A stretch of 11,329 bases of DNA from Bacillota bacterium. GTDB lineage: Bacteria > Bacillota > Clostridia > Christensenellales > SZUA-584. Numbering within the stretch: position 1 is the first letter of the stretch; each line of letters starts with the position of its first letter. The translations under genes and the position numbers were made by a program. The stretch spans positions 1 through 11,329 of the forward strand of contig JAEYZN010000044.1 in the NCBI GenBank assembly GCA_023428025.1, written 5' to 3'. Under the pieces are notes generated by a model. The model made no database searches. It had not been told where the DNA came from and saw only the letters and a list, made by a program, of their open reading frames with translations. This document shows, piece after piece, positions 1 through 6,937 of this stretch.

Positions 1-761
1 ACCGACAGTATCAGTATACTCGCCATCACCAGGTCGAGCTTGAACACCTGCCCGCCGTATACGATGAGATACCCCAGACCCGCCTTGGACACGAGGTATT
101 CGCCGACGATCACGCCCACCCATGTCATACCCACATTGATCTTGATGGTGGAGATGATGGATGGCACGCTGGCGGGAAGTATCACCATGCGCAGCATCTG
201 CAGCTTGGTTGCGCCGAAGGTGCGCATCAGCATCAGCTTCTCGCCGCTCACCTCCATAAAGCCGTTCAGCATGCTCATCACGGTGACGATGACGGAGATC
301 AGCAGCGCCATGGTGATGATGGCCGCCTGCCCCGCGCCCACCCAGATGATAATGACCGGCCCGAGGGCAATCTTCGGCAGACTGTTCAGCACCACCAGAT
401 ACGGGTCCAGCGTCCGCTGAACCGTGGGCGACCACCACAGCACGATGGCAATGCCGATGCCCAGCACCGTGCCCAATACGAACCCCATCACCGTCTCCCA
501 CAGCGTCACGCCCACATGCATCAGCAGCTGACCCGAGGCCATCAGCGAGACGATGGTGTTCACGATGCGCGACGGCGAGCTCATAATGAATGGATCGATC
601 CACCTCATGTCGGCAGCCAGTTCCCAAAAGCCGATGAGGGCCACCAGTATGCCGATCCTCAGCAGCGTCACCTTGAGGCTGTCGCGCTTGATCTTCTTTA
701 TATATTGGACGTGCTCTTGCGAGACGGTTTTTTCATGTATTTCATTTTGATTATTCGGCAT
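1..761 (-). CDS. ABC transporter permease, SsuC/TauC/ThiX-like (3' end cut by window edge)
   Basis: Membrane subunit of a binding-protein-dependent importer. I translated 253 codons from the ATG at 761-759; the frame is open to the window edge, and since family members are about 250-270 residues only a few codons are missing. The N-terminus is short and charged (MPNNQNEIHEKTV), followed by hydrophobic segments that include LRIGILVALIGFWEL, ETVMGFVLGTVLGIGIAIVL, GPVIIIWVGAGQAAIITMAL and a C-terminal MASILILSV. The cytoplasmic EAA loop that docks on the ATPase is clear: MLMRTFGATKLQMLRMVILP, with the conserved G and the ILP. The start lies inside the last codons of the ATPase gene (11-base overlap), so the two are probably translationally coupled. 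The family transports sulfonates, nitrate, taurine or pyrimidine thiamine precursors; the sequence alone does not tell which. Confidence 0.93.
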   Translation of the reverse strand, partial: MPNNQNEIHEKTVSQEHVQYIKKIKRDSLKVTLLRIGILVALIGFWELAADMRWIDPFIMSSPSRIVNTIVSLMASGQLLMHVGVTLWETVMGFVLGTVLGIGIAIVLWWSPTVQRTLDPYLVVLNSLPKIALGPVIIIWVGAGQAAIITMALLISVIVTVMSMLNGFMEVSGEKLMLMRTFGATKLQMLRMVILPASVPSIISTIKINVGMTWVGVIVGEYLVSKAGLGYLIVYGGQVFKLDLVMASILILS

Positions 762-1521
762 GGACGGCCAGCTCCTTCCACAGAGAATCAAAATATGTCT
801 GGAAGCCGGGGTCTTTCCGCTTTAGCAGCGGTGTCGCGCTCTGGTCGGACAACTCGATGCGTACCTCCGCTTTGATGTTTGCGGGCCGCTGAGACAGCAC
901 CAGTACCCGGTCGGACATGGATATGGCCTCCGCGATGTCGTGCGTCACCAGCACCGCCGTCTTGTTCTCCCGGCGGATGATGTCCATGATCTCGCCGGAC
1001 AGCACCAGCCTCGTCTGATAGTCCAGCGCGGAAAACGGCTCATCCAGCAGCAATATTTCCGGGTCGACAGCCAGCGTGCGAATCAGCGCCACCTTCTGCC
1101 GCATGCCGCCCGAAAGCTGCTGGGGATGATACTTTCTGAAGTCCCCCAGCCCATATTTGTCCAGCAGCTCAAGCGCCTTGGCGCGCGTCTGCCGGTTGCA
1201 GTTTTTCTTGACCTGCAGCCCCAGCATGATGTTTTCCTCAATGGTCCGCCATTCAAAAAGGTGGTCCCGCTGAAGCATGTAACCCACTTTATCGTGGTGC
1301 CCGCAGACTTCGGCGCCGTCGATGAGCACCCGGCCGCTCGACGGGGTCAGCAATCCGGCGATCAGCGACAGCACCGTCGTCTTGCCGCAGCCGCTCGGTC
1401 CCACCATCGCGAGAAATTCGCCCTCATACACGGACAGGGACAGGTCCTTGATCACCTCGATCTCGCCCTCTATGGTGTGATAGCGCTTGGTGATGTTCTC
1501 CGCTTTGACAACCTCGTTCAA
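751..1521 (-). CDS. ABC transporter ATP-binding protein, SsuB/TauB/ThiZ-like
   Basis: Energising ATPase of the importer, 256 residues from the chosen TTG at 1521-1519. All nucleotide-binding motifs are intact: Walker A GPSGCGKT (41-48), Q-loop Gln84 in YMLQRD, signature LSGGM (136-140), Walker B ILLLDE (156-161), D-loop SALD (164-167) and switch His194 in VTHD. The C-terminus is short, as in the nitrate/sulfonate/taurine class, with no extra regulatory domain. The TTG start is chosen because a strong ribosome binding site (GGGGGAG) sits 7 bases upstream; the frame could extend to another TTG at 1560, but that would put the binding site inside the coding region. The gene overlaps the permease by 11 bases and is separated from the receptor gene by 276 bases containing a terminator, so its expression may differ from that of the receptor. 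Confidence 0.95.
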   Translation of the reverse strand: MNEVVKAENITKRYHTIEGEIEVIKDLSLSVYEGEFLAMVGPSGCGKTTVLSLIAGLLTPSSGRVLIDGAEVCGHHDKVGYMLQRDHLFEWRTIEENIMLGLQVKKNCNRQTRAKALELLDKYGLGDFRKYHPQQLSGGMRQKVALIRTLAVDPEILLLDEPFSALDYQTRLVLSGEIMDIIRRENKTAVLVTHDIAEAISMSDRVLVLSQRPANIKAEVRIELSDQSATPLLKRKDPGFQTYFDSLWKELAVHAE

Positions 1522-1797
1522 ATCCCTTCTCCCCCTTCGGCAGGCAAAGCCTGCTGCCAACCGCGAACTGCCTTAAGCGGTTCGCCATGTTTGCCGCCCG
1601 CACCCAGCCTGCGCCTGTTCATCAATACATTCGATGTCATGCCCTTTTCGGGTCTCTATGGTCCTGCAAATTCTTCGGTTCTATTTTCAGTATACTCGCC
1701 GCTTTAAGATCGGTTCGCAGAGCGCTCCGCTGCTGCGATACAAAAAACAGGGCCTCAGGATGTTGTCCTGAGGCACAAGACAAATTGGCTTTAAGTT
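1522..1797 (-). other. Intergenic region between receptor gene and ATPase gene
   Basis: No convincing protein gene lies in these 276 bases. From the receptor side they hold an intrinsic terminator (1741-1774) and then about 200 bases of leader for the ATPase gene. A TATACT hexamer on the minus strand at 1694-1689 could be a -10 element, but I see no good -35 partner. A 40-codon reading frame (1518-1640, minus) ends with a TGA that overlaps the TTG start of the ATPase; it lacks a well-spaced ribosome binding site. Two short inverted repeats also occur: GCGAAC/GTTCGC at about 1563-1585, and GCAGGC/GCCTGC with a 3-base loop at about 1541-1555. Confidence 0.5.
1741..1774 (-). terminator. Intrinsic terminator after the receptor lipoprotein gene
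   Basis: Read on the minus strand, a perfect 9-base-pair stem (GCCTCAGGA pairing with TCCTGAGGC, arms at 1766-1774 and 1752-1760) with a 5-base loop is followed a few bases on by a run of six T residues (1742-1747 complement). It begins 23 bases past the receptor stop codon. It lies between the receptor gene and the ATPase/permease genes of the same importer, so it may reduce rather than abolish downstream transcription. Confidence 0.85.
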
Positions 1798-2784
1798 TTA
1801 CTTAACGACTTGTTCGGCAAATGAATTGTCCACAACGCTTGTGAAATCCACCTTGTCAGTGAGCACGCCCGCCTGAATGATGATCTCCTGCAGCCGGTTG
1901 AACGCTTCTTCCTTCATCACCGGCGTATCCATCCACGCGTCGATCTCCCGGTACGACTTCGCGACCAGCATCAGCGTCTCCACCGAGGTGTCCGGGAAGA
2001 AATCCACGATGGCCTCCGCGATCTCCTTGTCCGAAGCCTTCTGCACCCACTGCTGTCCCCTGTAAACCGCTTTCAGAAAGCTCTTTACGATGTCCGGGTT
2101 GCTCTTGATGTAGCTCTTGGTGGCCATAAACGCCGTAAACGGCACCTCGCCGCTCTCCTGCCCCACCGCGGCCAGTATGTAGCCTTTGCCTTCCTGCTCA
2201 AACAGAGAAGCCGTGGGTTCAAACAGCGTCACGTAATCTCCCGTACCGCCTTCAAACGCGCCGCCCATCAGGTTGAACTGTATGCTGGTGTCCACCTCAA
2301 CATCGACGCCCGGCTCCAGACCGTTTTGGCGCAGCACGTATTCCAGCGTCATCTCCGGCACGCCGCCCTTCCGGCCCCCGATCACCATCTTGCCTTTCAG
2401 ATCACTCCACTGGAACCCATCCTTTGGCTCGCGGCCCATCAGGAAGGAGCCATCCCGCTTGGTCAGCTGGCCGATCACCATCGCGCTGTCTTCGCGGCCC
2501 TCGTTGACCACGTATATGGCGGCTTCCGGCCCCATCAGGCCAATGTCGGCCTGTCCGGTCAGCAGCGCCGTCATGGATTTGTCGGCCCCGCCGCCGTTGA
2601 CCAGCTCAATATCCAGCCCTTCATCCTTGAAATACCCCAGCGAGACCGCGGCGTACAGCGGCGCGTAGAAAACGGAATGGGTCACCTCATTCAACACGAT
2701 TTTCTCCGGCGCCTTCTCCTGGCATCCGAACACCATCAAACCCATCACAATACACAGCACAAATATAACGAGCTTTTTGATCAT
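1798..2784 (-). CDS. ABC transporter substrate-binding lipoprotein (NMT1/THI5-like, SsuA/ThiY class)
   Basis: Solute receptor of the importer, 328 residues. The N-terminus is a lipoprotein signal peptide: MIKK, a hydrophobic core, then VFGC with Cys21 as the lipidated residue, so the mature protein should be anchored to the outer face of the membrane. The mature part has the features of the NMT1/SsuA-like periplasmic-binding fold: YAPLYAAVSLGYFKDEGLDIEL near residues 40-62, followed by a glycine-rich GGGADKSMTALLTGQADIGL stretch, and a helical C-terminal lobe. Length is normal for the family. A strong ribosome binding site (GGGGAGAGG) lies just upstream of the ATG. The gene is first in its transcript, with the ATPase and permease downstream beyond a terminator. 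The ligand is not known: sulfonates, nitrate, and hydroxymethylpyrimidine (HMP) are all possible for this family, and no thiamine or sulfur gene lies nearby to decide. Confidence 0.93.
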   Translation of the reverse strand: MIKKLVIFVLCIVMGLMVFGCQEKAPEKIVLNEVTHSVFYAPLYAAVSLGYFKDEGLDIELVNGGGADKSMTALLTGQADIGLMGPEAAIYVVNEGREDSAMVIGQLTKRDGSFLMGREPKDGFQWSDLKGKMVIGGRKGGVPEMTLEYVLRQNGLEPGVDVEVDTSIQFNLMGGAFEGGTGDYVTLFEPTASLFEQEGKGYILAAVGQESGEVPFTAFMATKSYIKSNPDIVKSFLKAVYRGQQWVQKASDKEIAEAIVDFFPDTSVETLMLVAKSYREIDAWMDTPVMKEEAFNRLQEIIIQAGVLTDKVDFTSVVDNSFAEQVVK

Positions 2785-2800
2785 AAACCTCTCCCCTCAT

Positions 2801-2816
2801 GTTTGATAGTTTGATA
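2801..2816 (-). repeat. Tandem 8-base repeat upstream of the receptor gene
   Basis: GTTTGATA on the plus strand (TATCAAAC on the minus strand) occurs twice head to tail, in an AT-rich stretch that ends just before the ribosome binding site of the receptor gene. The stretch 2801-2835 is the most promoter-like part of this intergenic region, but I could not assign a convincing -35/-10 pair. It might be a regulator site or a simple duplication. Confidence 0.6.
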
Positions 2817-2888
2817 TTTTTATCTTATTCAATTGTTACGGCGGGGTGCATGAGGGACGGAAAGGCTCTCGCATTTGACAAGAAAACG

Positions 2889-2917
2889 AAAAAAGGCCTG
2901 CTCTACGCGCAAGCCTT
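2889..2917 (-). terminator. Intrinsic terminator after the SDR gene
   Basis: On the minus strand AAGGCTTGC (2917-2909) pairs with GCAGGCCTT (2901-2893) over nine positions with one G-U pair, around a 7-base loop. It is followed by a run of T residues that overlaps the stem end (complement of 2889-2894). It lies 28 bases past the stop codon of the dehydrogenase gene and separates that unit from the ABC importer. Confidence 0.8.
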
Positions 2918-2944
2918 CGCCGGATATTATGAAATTTGAAAAGT

Positions 2945-3739
2945 TTATCCGAGCAGCCGCCTGATGGCGAACACCTGCAGCCCGCGCGGCAGCACGCTGA
3001 ACAGCTTCAACAAAAGGCTCGCATTCGCGCTGTAGCGCAGCCGCGGCTTTGGCGACGTCACGATACAGTATATCGCCTTTGCCAGCGCTTCCGGCTCCCT
3101 TGCCTTGCCGATACGTCCGTCCATCAGCGGACGGATACGCCGAAGTCCCTCTCCGTACAGCTTTGTGGATTGCTGAAGGCGCTCCAGCTCATGCGACGGC
3201 TCCGCCGTCAGCCGCGTGCGGAACGCGCCGGGGCGCAACTCTATCACCGGCACCCCCAGCAGCGCCAGTTCCAGCCGCAGCGAATCCGCATAGCACTGCA
3301 AAGCTGTTTTGGTGAGCGCATAGATACCGGTGAACGGCAATGGTTTTAAGCCCGCCAGCTCGCTCGTCGTGATGACGACACGCCCGCCGCCCTTCACCAG
3401 CAGCGGCAGGAACGCCTTGTTCACGCGGTAAACGCCCATCAGGTTGACGTCCATGATGCGGCTCAGCCGTTCTTCAGATATCTCGGCGAAGGAATCCATC
3501 ATGTACAGCCCGGCCAGATGGATCACCGCGTCCAGCTTGTCCGTCCGGGCGGCCACTTTATTCAGCGCTTCTTCCACGCTTTTCCCGTCGCGCACGTCCA
3601 TCGGGACGGGTACGATATTGTCCTGCGGCGCACCCTCGCGGATGTCGCACGCAAACACGCGGCAGCCGTGGGCTGCCAGATACTCAGCCGTAGCCCGGCC
3701 CAGGCCTCCGGCGCCGCCCGTCACCAGTACCTGCTTCAT
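2945..3739 (-). CDS. Short-chain dehydrogenase/reductase (classical SDR), NAD(P)-dependent
   Basis: Cytoplasmic oxidoreductase of 264 residues with a single Rossmann domain. The cofactor-binding motif TGGAGGLG is at residues 7-14, and MDV with Asp48 is where the adenine pocket is expected. The usual NNAG motif is changed to HLAG (74-77). The catalytic residues are present: Asn99 in DVNLMG, Ser126, Tyr140 and Lys144 (YALTK). The ELRPGAFRT segment (167-175) matches the typical PG motif after strand 6. Acidic Asp32 after strand 2 (ACDIRE) suggests a preference for NAD over NADP; this is inference. The start codon directly follows the stop of the kinase gene with no spacer, and a GAGG ribosome binding site lies inside the last kinase codons, so the two are probably translated together. 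The substrate is unknown; a polyol, sugar or hydroxy-lipid are all possible in this family. Confidence 0.93.
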   Translation of the reverse strand: MKQVLVTGGAGGLGRATAEYLAAHGCRVFACDIREGAPQDNIVPVPMDVRDGKSVEEALNKVAARTDKLDAVIHLAGLYMMDSFAEISEERLSRIMDVNLMGVYRVNKAFLPLLVKGGGRVVITTSELAGLKPLPFTGIYALTKTALQCYADSLRLELALLGVPVIELRPGAFRTRLTAEPSHELERLQQSTKLYGEGLRRIRPLMDGRIGKAREPEALAKAIYCIVTSPKPRLRYSANASLLLKLFSVLPRGLQVFAIRRLLG

Positions 3740-5245
3740 CTATGCCTCGGCGTCCGGCCTGAACAGCGTCTTGTTCGCGCCGTACAGCGCCCGGTAGCGC
3801 CGGTATGTATCGCGATAAACGGAAACATTTTTCATATCCGGCTCGCACAGGGCGTCATCGTAGCGCACCATCGCAGTGACGGCCTGTTCGTATGTGGGGA
3901 ACAGGCCCGTGCCGACTCCGGCCAGTATCGCCGCGCCCAGGCTCACCTGTTCGGCCGCCTTCACCACCCTGACCGGCGTCTCGAAAATATCCGCCTGCAT
4001 CTGAAGCCACAGCGGGCTCTTCGCGCCGCCGCCCGCCGCAATGATCTGCCGGGGCTTGAAGCCCATCTCCGTGAACAGGTCCAGGCTCTCCTTCAGCGAG
4101 AACACCACGCCCTCCATCACCGCCCGCGCCATGTGGCGGATATCGTGCGACAGCGACAGGCCGATGAAAAGCCCGCGCGCGCCACTGTCGAAATGCGGCG
4201 TCCGCTCACCGTTGAGGTACGGCAGGAATATCACACCGCCGCTGCCCGCCGGGATGTCGGCCACCATCTCGTTGATCGCCGGGTATCCCGGCGCGCCCAT
4301 GATGTTGTTGTTCAGCCATTTTAAGCAAAGCCCGGCGCTCAGCGTGGCGCCGAACAGGCTCCAGCCGCGCTTGATGGCGTGGCAGAACGTGTGAACGCGG
4401 CAGCCGGGGTCGCGCAGCGGCTTTTCCGAAAACAGCGCGATCTGCCCGCTGGTGCCGATGCTGGAGCAGAAGACGCCGTCCGTCACCGCGCCGTTGCCGA
4501 TGTTCTGCACCGGCTGGTCGCCGCCGCCGTATACCACCGGCGTCCCCGCGGCGAGCCCTGTCTCTACGGCGGCCTGCGCCGTCACCTCACCCGCGATATC
4601 GTCGGATTCCAGACAGGCGGGAAACATACCGCGGTCAAGTCCCAGCGCGTCGATGAGTTCCCACGACCATTGGCGCCTCACCGTGTCGAACGCGGACGAG
4701 GAGGACGCGTCGGAGGCGTCCGTCGCGATGCGCCCCGTCAGCCGGTAGCGGATATAGTCCTTGGGCTGCATAACATACCGGATACGCCCGAACACCTCCG
4801 GCTTGTTGTCCCGCAGCCACAGCAGCGAGGGCAACGCGAAGCCGGGACACACGCGGTTGAGCGTGATGGCATGGATGCGTTCTTCGTCCAGCGTGTCATA
4901 AACGCGGCGAACCTGCTCGCCGCTGCGCGCGTCCATCCAGATGATCGCAGGGCAGACGGGCTCGCCCGCGCCGTTCAGCGCCACCAGCCCGTGCATCTGG
5001 CCGCCCAGCCCCAACCCGGCGACATCGCGCATCTTATCCGGATGCGCGGCAGCGATGCGGCGCAGCGTGGACACGGCCGCGTTCCACCAGACCTGCGGGT
5101 CTTGTTCCACGCCGCCGCCCGGCAATATGTCCGGGTCGTAGTTCTGCGGCTCCAGCGCCACCGTTTTTCCGTCCGCCGACACCAGCAGCGCCTTCAGTCC
5201 CGATGTCCCGATATCGATGCCCAGCAGATAATGCCCTTTGCCCAT
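3740..5245 (-). CDS. xylB: Xylulokinase (FGGY-family carbohydrate kinase)
   Basis: ATP-dependent sugar kinase of 501 residues, the usual length for xylulokinase, expected to convert D-xylulose to xylulose 5-phosphate for the pentose phosphate pathway. Both actin-fold halves are complete: phosphate-1 motif GIDIGTSG (9-16), substrate motif QMHG (83-86) typical of XylB, WMDAR (103-107), catalytic base Asp243 in GGGDQ, YLNGERTPH (343-351) that marks the xylulokinase branch, AGGGAKSPLW (404-413) and SLGAAILAG (435-443) in the ATP-binding half. The start has AAGGAG ten bases upstream; an out-of-frame ATG lies between them. No xylose isomerase or transporter is next to it; instead the gene abuts a dehydrogenase, so the ketose might come from a polyol. 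The upstream 100 bases (5246-5345) include AT-rich GATAATATATT, a possible but unproven -10 region. Confidence 0.9.
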   Translation of the reverse strand: MGKGHYLLGIDIGTSGLKALLVSADGKTVALEPQNYDPDILPGGGVEQDPQVWWNAAVSTLRRIAAAHPDKMRDVAGLGLGGQMHGLVALNGAGEPVCPAIIWMDARSGEQVRRVYDTLDEERIHAITLNRVCPGFALPSLLWLRDNKPEVFGRIRYVMQPKDYIRYRLTGRIATDASDASSSSAFDTVRRQWSWELIDALGLDRGMFPACLESDDIAGEVTAQAAVETGLAAGTPVVYGGGDQPVQNIGNGAVTDGVFCSSIGTSGQIALFSEKPLRDPGCRVHTFCHAIKRGWSLFGATLSAGLCLKWLNNNIMGAPGYPAINEMVADIPAGSGGVIFLPYLNGERTPHFDSGARGLFIGLSLSHDIRHMARAVMEGVVFSLKESLDLFTEMGFKPRQIIAAGGGAKSPLWLQMQADIFETPVRVVKAAEQVSLGAAILAGVGTGLFPTYEQAVTAMVRYDDALCEPDMKNVSVYRDTYRRYRALYGANKTLFRPDAEA

Positions 5246-5345
5246 GCGCCATATTCTCCTTGTTGATAGTGAAAATCACCGTCATGCAGAGGCGTGCCGA
5301 AACAGCCTGCCTGCAGACAGCCGCAATATATTATCAAATCGTGTA

Positions 5346-5633
5346 TTATTCAGGCTTGATGAGGCTGTGTTCGGTCAACCTGGCAACAGCGCTCAGGCGT
5401 TCGTTGACCATGCTGTGAAAACAGACGGGCAGATGATCGGTGTGGGCCCTGTGGACCATCACGCATTTTCTGCAATCCCCATGCAGCTTGCAGGCCGACT
5501 TGCACGGGCAATGGTCCTTGGCGCTCTGTTCCACCTCCCGCAGAAACTCGTCCTGCGTTTTGAGCCAATAATCCCGCTCTCCCTTGAGATAACGCTTGAT
5601 GGCTTCCATCATTTTGGGATTCCTGTCGATCAT
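5346..5633 (-). CDS. Small cysteine-rich protein, putative metal-binding, unknown function
   Basis: A 95-residue protein from the ATG at 5633-5631. The frame extends upstream to 5669, but an AGGAG ribosome binding site eight bases before this ATG decides the start. The N-terminal 40 residues are charged and probably helical. Then follow six cysteines in the pattern CxCx3Cx5Cx2C (Cys42, 44, 48, 54, 57) plus Cys71, interleaved with His51, 61, 64 and 67, in the stretch HCPCKSACKLHGDCRKC...HRAHTDHLPVC. Such a spacing fits a zinc or iron-sulfur site. I recall similar short proteins in Clostridia, sometimes labelled with unrelated functions, but I do not recognise an established role. It lies 78 bases after the TrhP-like gene on the same strand with no terminator in between, so it is probably the last gene of that cluster. 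No clear terminator follows it either. Confidence 0.8.
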   Translation of the reverse strand: MIDRNPKMMEAIKRYLKGERDYWLKTQDEFLREVEQSAKDHCPCKSACKLHGDCRKCVMVHRAHTDHLPVCFHSMVNERLSAVARLTEHSLIKPE

Positions 5634-5711
5634 AGCCCGTTCTCCTGTTGTCATTATTTTATTGCGCATGAGTTTTGACGGTTATAAGAAGCTGCCTTGC
5701 ATGCGGCGGCT

Positions 5712-6932
5712 TTACGGCTGGCGCTTTTTGCGGAGCATATGGCCCTCGGCCAGCGCCTTGGGCGCGCCGGTGATATAGAGCATCTCCTTGGGGTGCGGCG
5801 CGCTTTCCCGCGCCTCCTCCCCGGTCGTGCGGATATCCGATACGGTGAACGTGATGCTGCCCTGCGGGGTCAGCCCTTCCAGCTCGTCCCCCGCGCAAAA
5901 CTTGCCGCGCTGCTGGATGAGCACCCGGCCCTGCGCGTCCGGTTCGCCCTTCACCACCCCCACGAAATCGTAGGTGCGCAGCGCCGTGCCGCGCTGTGTA
6001 TCCTGTCCGGCTTCACGCGGATTGCCGTAATAAAAGCCGGTGGTAAACGGGCGGCTGCCCGCCTTGGTCACTTCCTCAAGCAGCTGCGGGTCTGCCGGCC
6101 TTCCGGCCCGTAAATCGTCCACCGCGCGGCGGTACGCGCCGGTCACGCAGGCGACATAATAGGCGGACTTCATACGTCCCTCTATCTTGAGGGATATGAC
6201 GCCCGCATCCAGAATATCCTTGATATGCCCGATCATGCACAGGTCTTTGGAGTTTAAAACATACGTGCCGCGGTCGTCCGAAAAAGCGGGGAAATACTCG
6301 CCGTCGTAACCGCGCTCCGAGAGATGGTATTCCCACCGGCAGGGCTGTGCGCACGCGCCGCCGTTGCCGCTGCGGCCCGTAAAAAAGCTGCTCAGCAGGC
6401 AGCGGCCCGAATACGCGATGCACATCGCGCCGTGCACGAACGCCTCCAGTTCCAGCGTGTCGGGCGTGTTCTGACGAATCTCCGCGATCTCTTTCAAGGT
6501 GAGCTCACGCGAAAGGACAAGACGGCTGATGCCCTGTTCGTGCCAAAAGCGCGCACTGGCCGCGTTGGTGGTATTGGCCTGAGTGGACAGGTGAAGCGGG
6601 ATGTCCGGGGCGATCCGGCGGCAGGCCACGATCACGCCGGGGTCTGTCACGATAAAGGCGTCCACGTCCGCGTCCCGCAGCGCCGCGATATAATCGTCCA
6701 GCCCCACGAAATCCTGCGCGTGGAACACGGCGTTGATGGTGATATACAGCTTTTTGCCACGCGCGTGCAGAAACCGCGCGGCTTTGGCGATCTCGTCCGG
6801 CTCAAAATTGTCCGCAAACGCCCGAAGGCCGTATGATTTGCCGGCGGCATACACCGCGTCCGCGCCGAAATCGGCGGCGGCCATCAGGCTCTCCCGGCTT
6901 CCCGCAGGAGAAAGCAGCTCAATTTTCGCCAT
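5712..6932 (-). CDS. trhP: U32-family protein, probable tRNA 5-hydroxyuridine synthesis enzyme TrhP
   Basis: About 406 residues, annotated as peptidase U32 in older literature. The U32 signature is clear: EAFVHGAMCIAYSGRCLLS, followed by further cysteines in GGACAQPC and SKDLC (Cys171, 178, 194, 198 and 232 counted from the ATG). In the related RlhA and TrhP of Escherichia coli a set of conserved cysteines in this region holds an iron-sulfur cluster, and the enzymes hydroxylate RNA pyrimidines using prephenate. The N-terminus KIELLSPAGS is typical. TrhP makes 5-hydroxyuridine at tRNA position 34. The gene follows mltG, as yrrN/yrrO (trhP1/trhP2) follow yrrL in Bacillus subtilis, but the methyltransferase TrmR (yrrM) is missing between them. 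The start is uncertain: ATG at 6932 is five bases after the mltG stop, or GTG at 6944 would overlap it; neither has a strong ribosome binding site, suggesting coupling to mltG translation. Confidence 0.85.
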   Translation of the reverse strand: MAKIELLSPAGSRESLMAAADFGADAVYAAGKSYGLRAFADNFEPDEIAKAARFLHARGKKLYITINAVFHAQDFVGLDDYIAALRDADVDAFIVTDPGVIVACRRIAPDIPLHLSTQANTTNAASARFWHEQGISRLVLSRELTLKEIAEIRQNTPDTLELEAFVHGAMCIAYSGRCLLSSFFTGRSGNGGACAQPCRWEYHLSERGYDGEYFPAFSDDRGTYVLNSKDLCMIGHIKDILDAGVISLKIEGRMKSAYYVACVTGAYRRAVDDLRAGRPADPQLLEEVTKAGSRPFTTGFYYGNPREAGQDTQRGTALRTYDFVGVVKGEPDAQGRVLIQQRGKFCAGDELEGLTPQGSITFTVSDIRTTGEEARESAPHPKEMLYITGAPKALAEGHMLRKKRQP

Positions 6933-6937
6933 TGCGT

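Noticed and set aside
1687..1700. A 14-base exact repeat, TCAGTATACTCGCC, also at 11-24
   Set aside because: One copy lies inside the permease coding sequence and the other in an intergenic region. A single match of this length is plausible by chance in 11 kb searched against itself, and no flanking similarity extends it.
940..1707. Plus-strand open frame of 255 codons across the ATPase gene
   Set aside because: The minus strand holds complete ABC ATPase motifs. The antisense product has no domain I recognise.
2853..2881. TTGTCA on the minus strand (2881-2876) as a -35 for the receptor gene
   Set aside because: The position 17 bases downstream reads GTCCCT, which is nothing like a -10 element, and no suitable hexamer lies at 16 or 18 bases either.
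3518..4324. Plus-strand open frame of 268 codons opposite the SDR and xylulokinase genes
   Set aside because: The opposite strand encodes well-conserved enzyme motifs, and this frame yields an Arg/His-rich product with no recognisable domain. Such antisense frames are expected in GC-rich coding DNA.
5301..5324. Repeat-rich stretch around CTGCAG (CCTGCCTGCAGACAG) between the cysteine-rich gene and the kinase
   Set aside because: The inverted symmetry is imperfect and short, and no T-run follows on either strand, so I do not call it a terminator.
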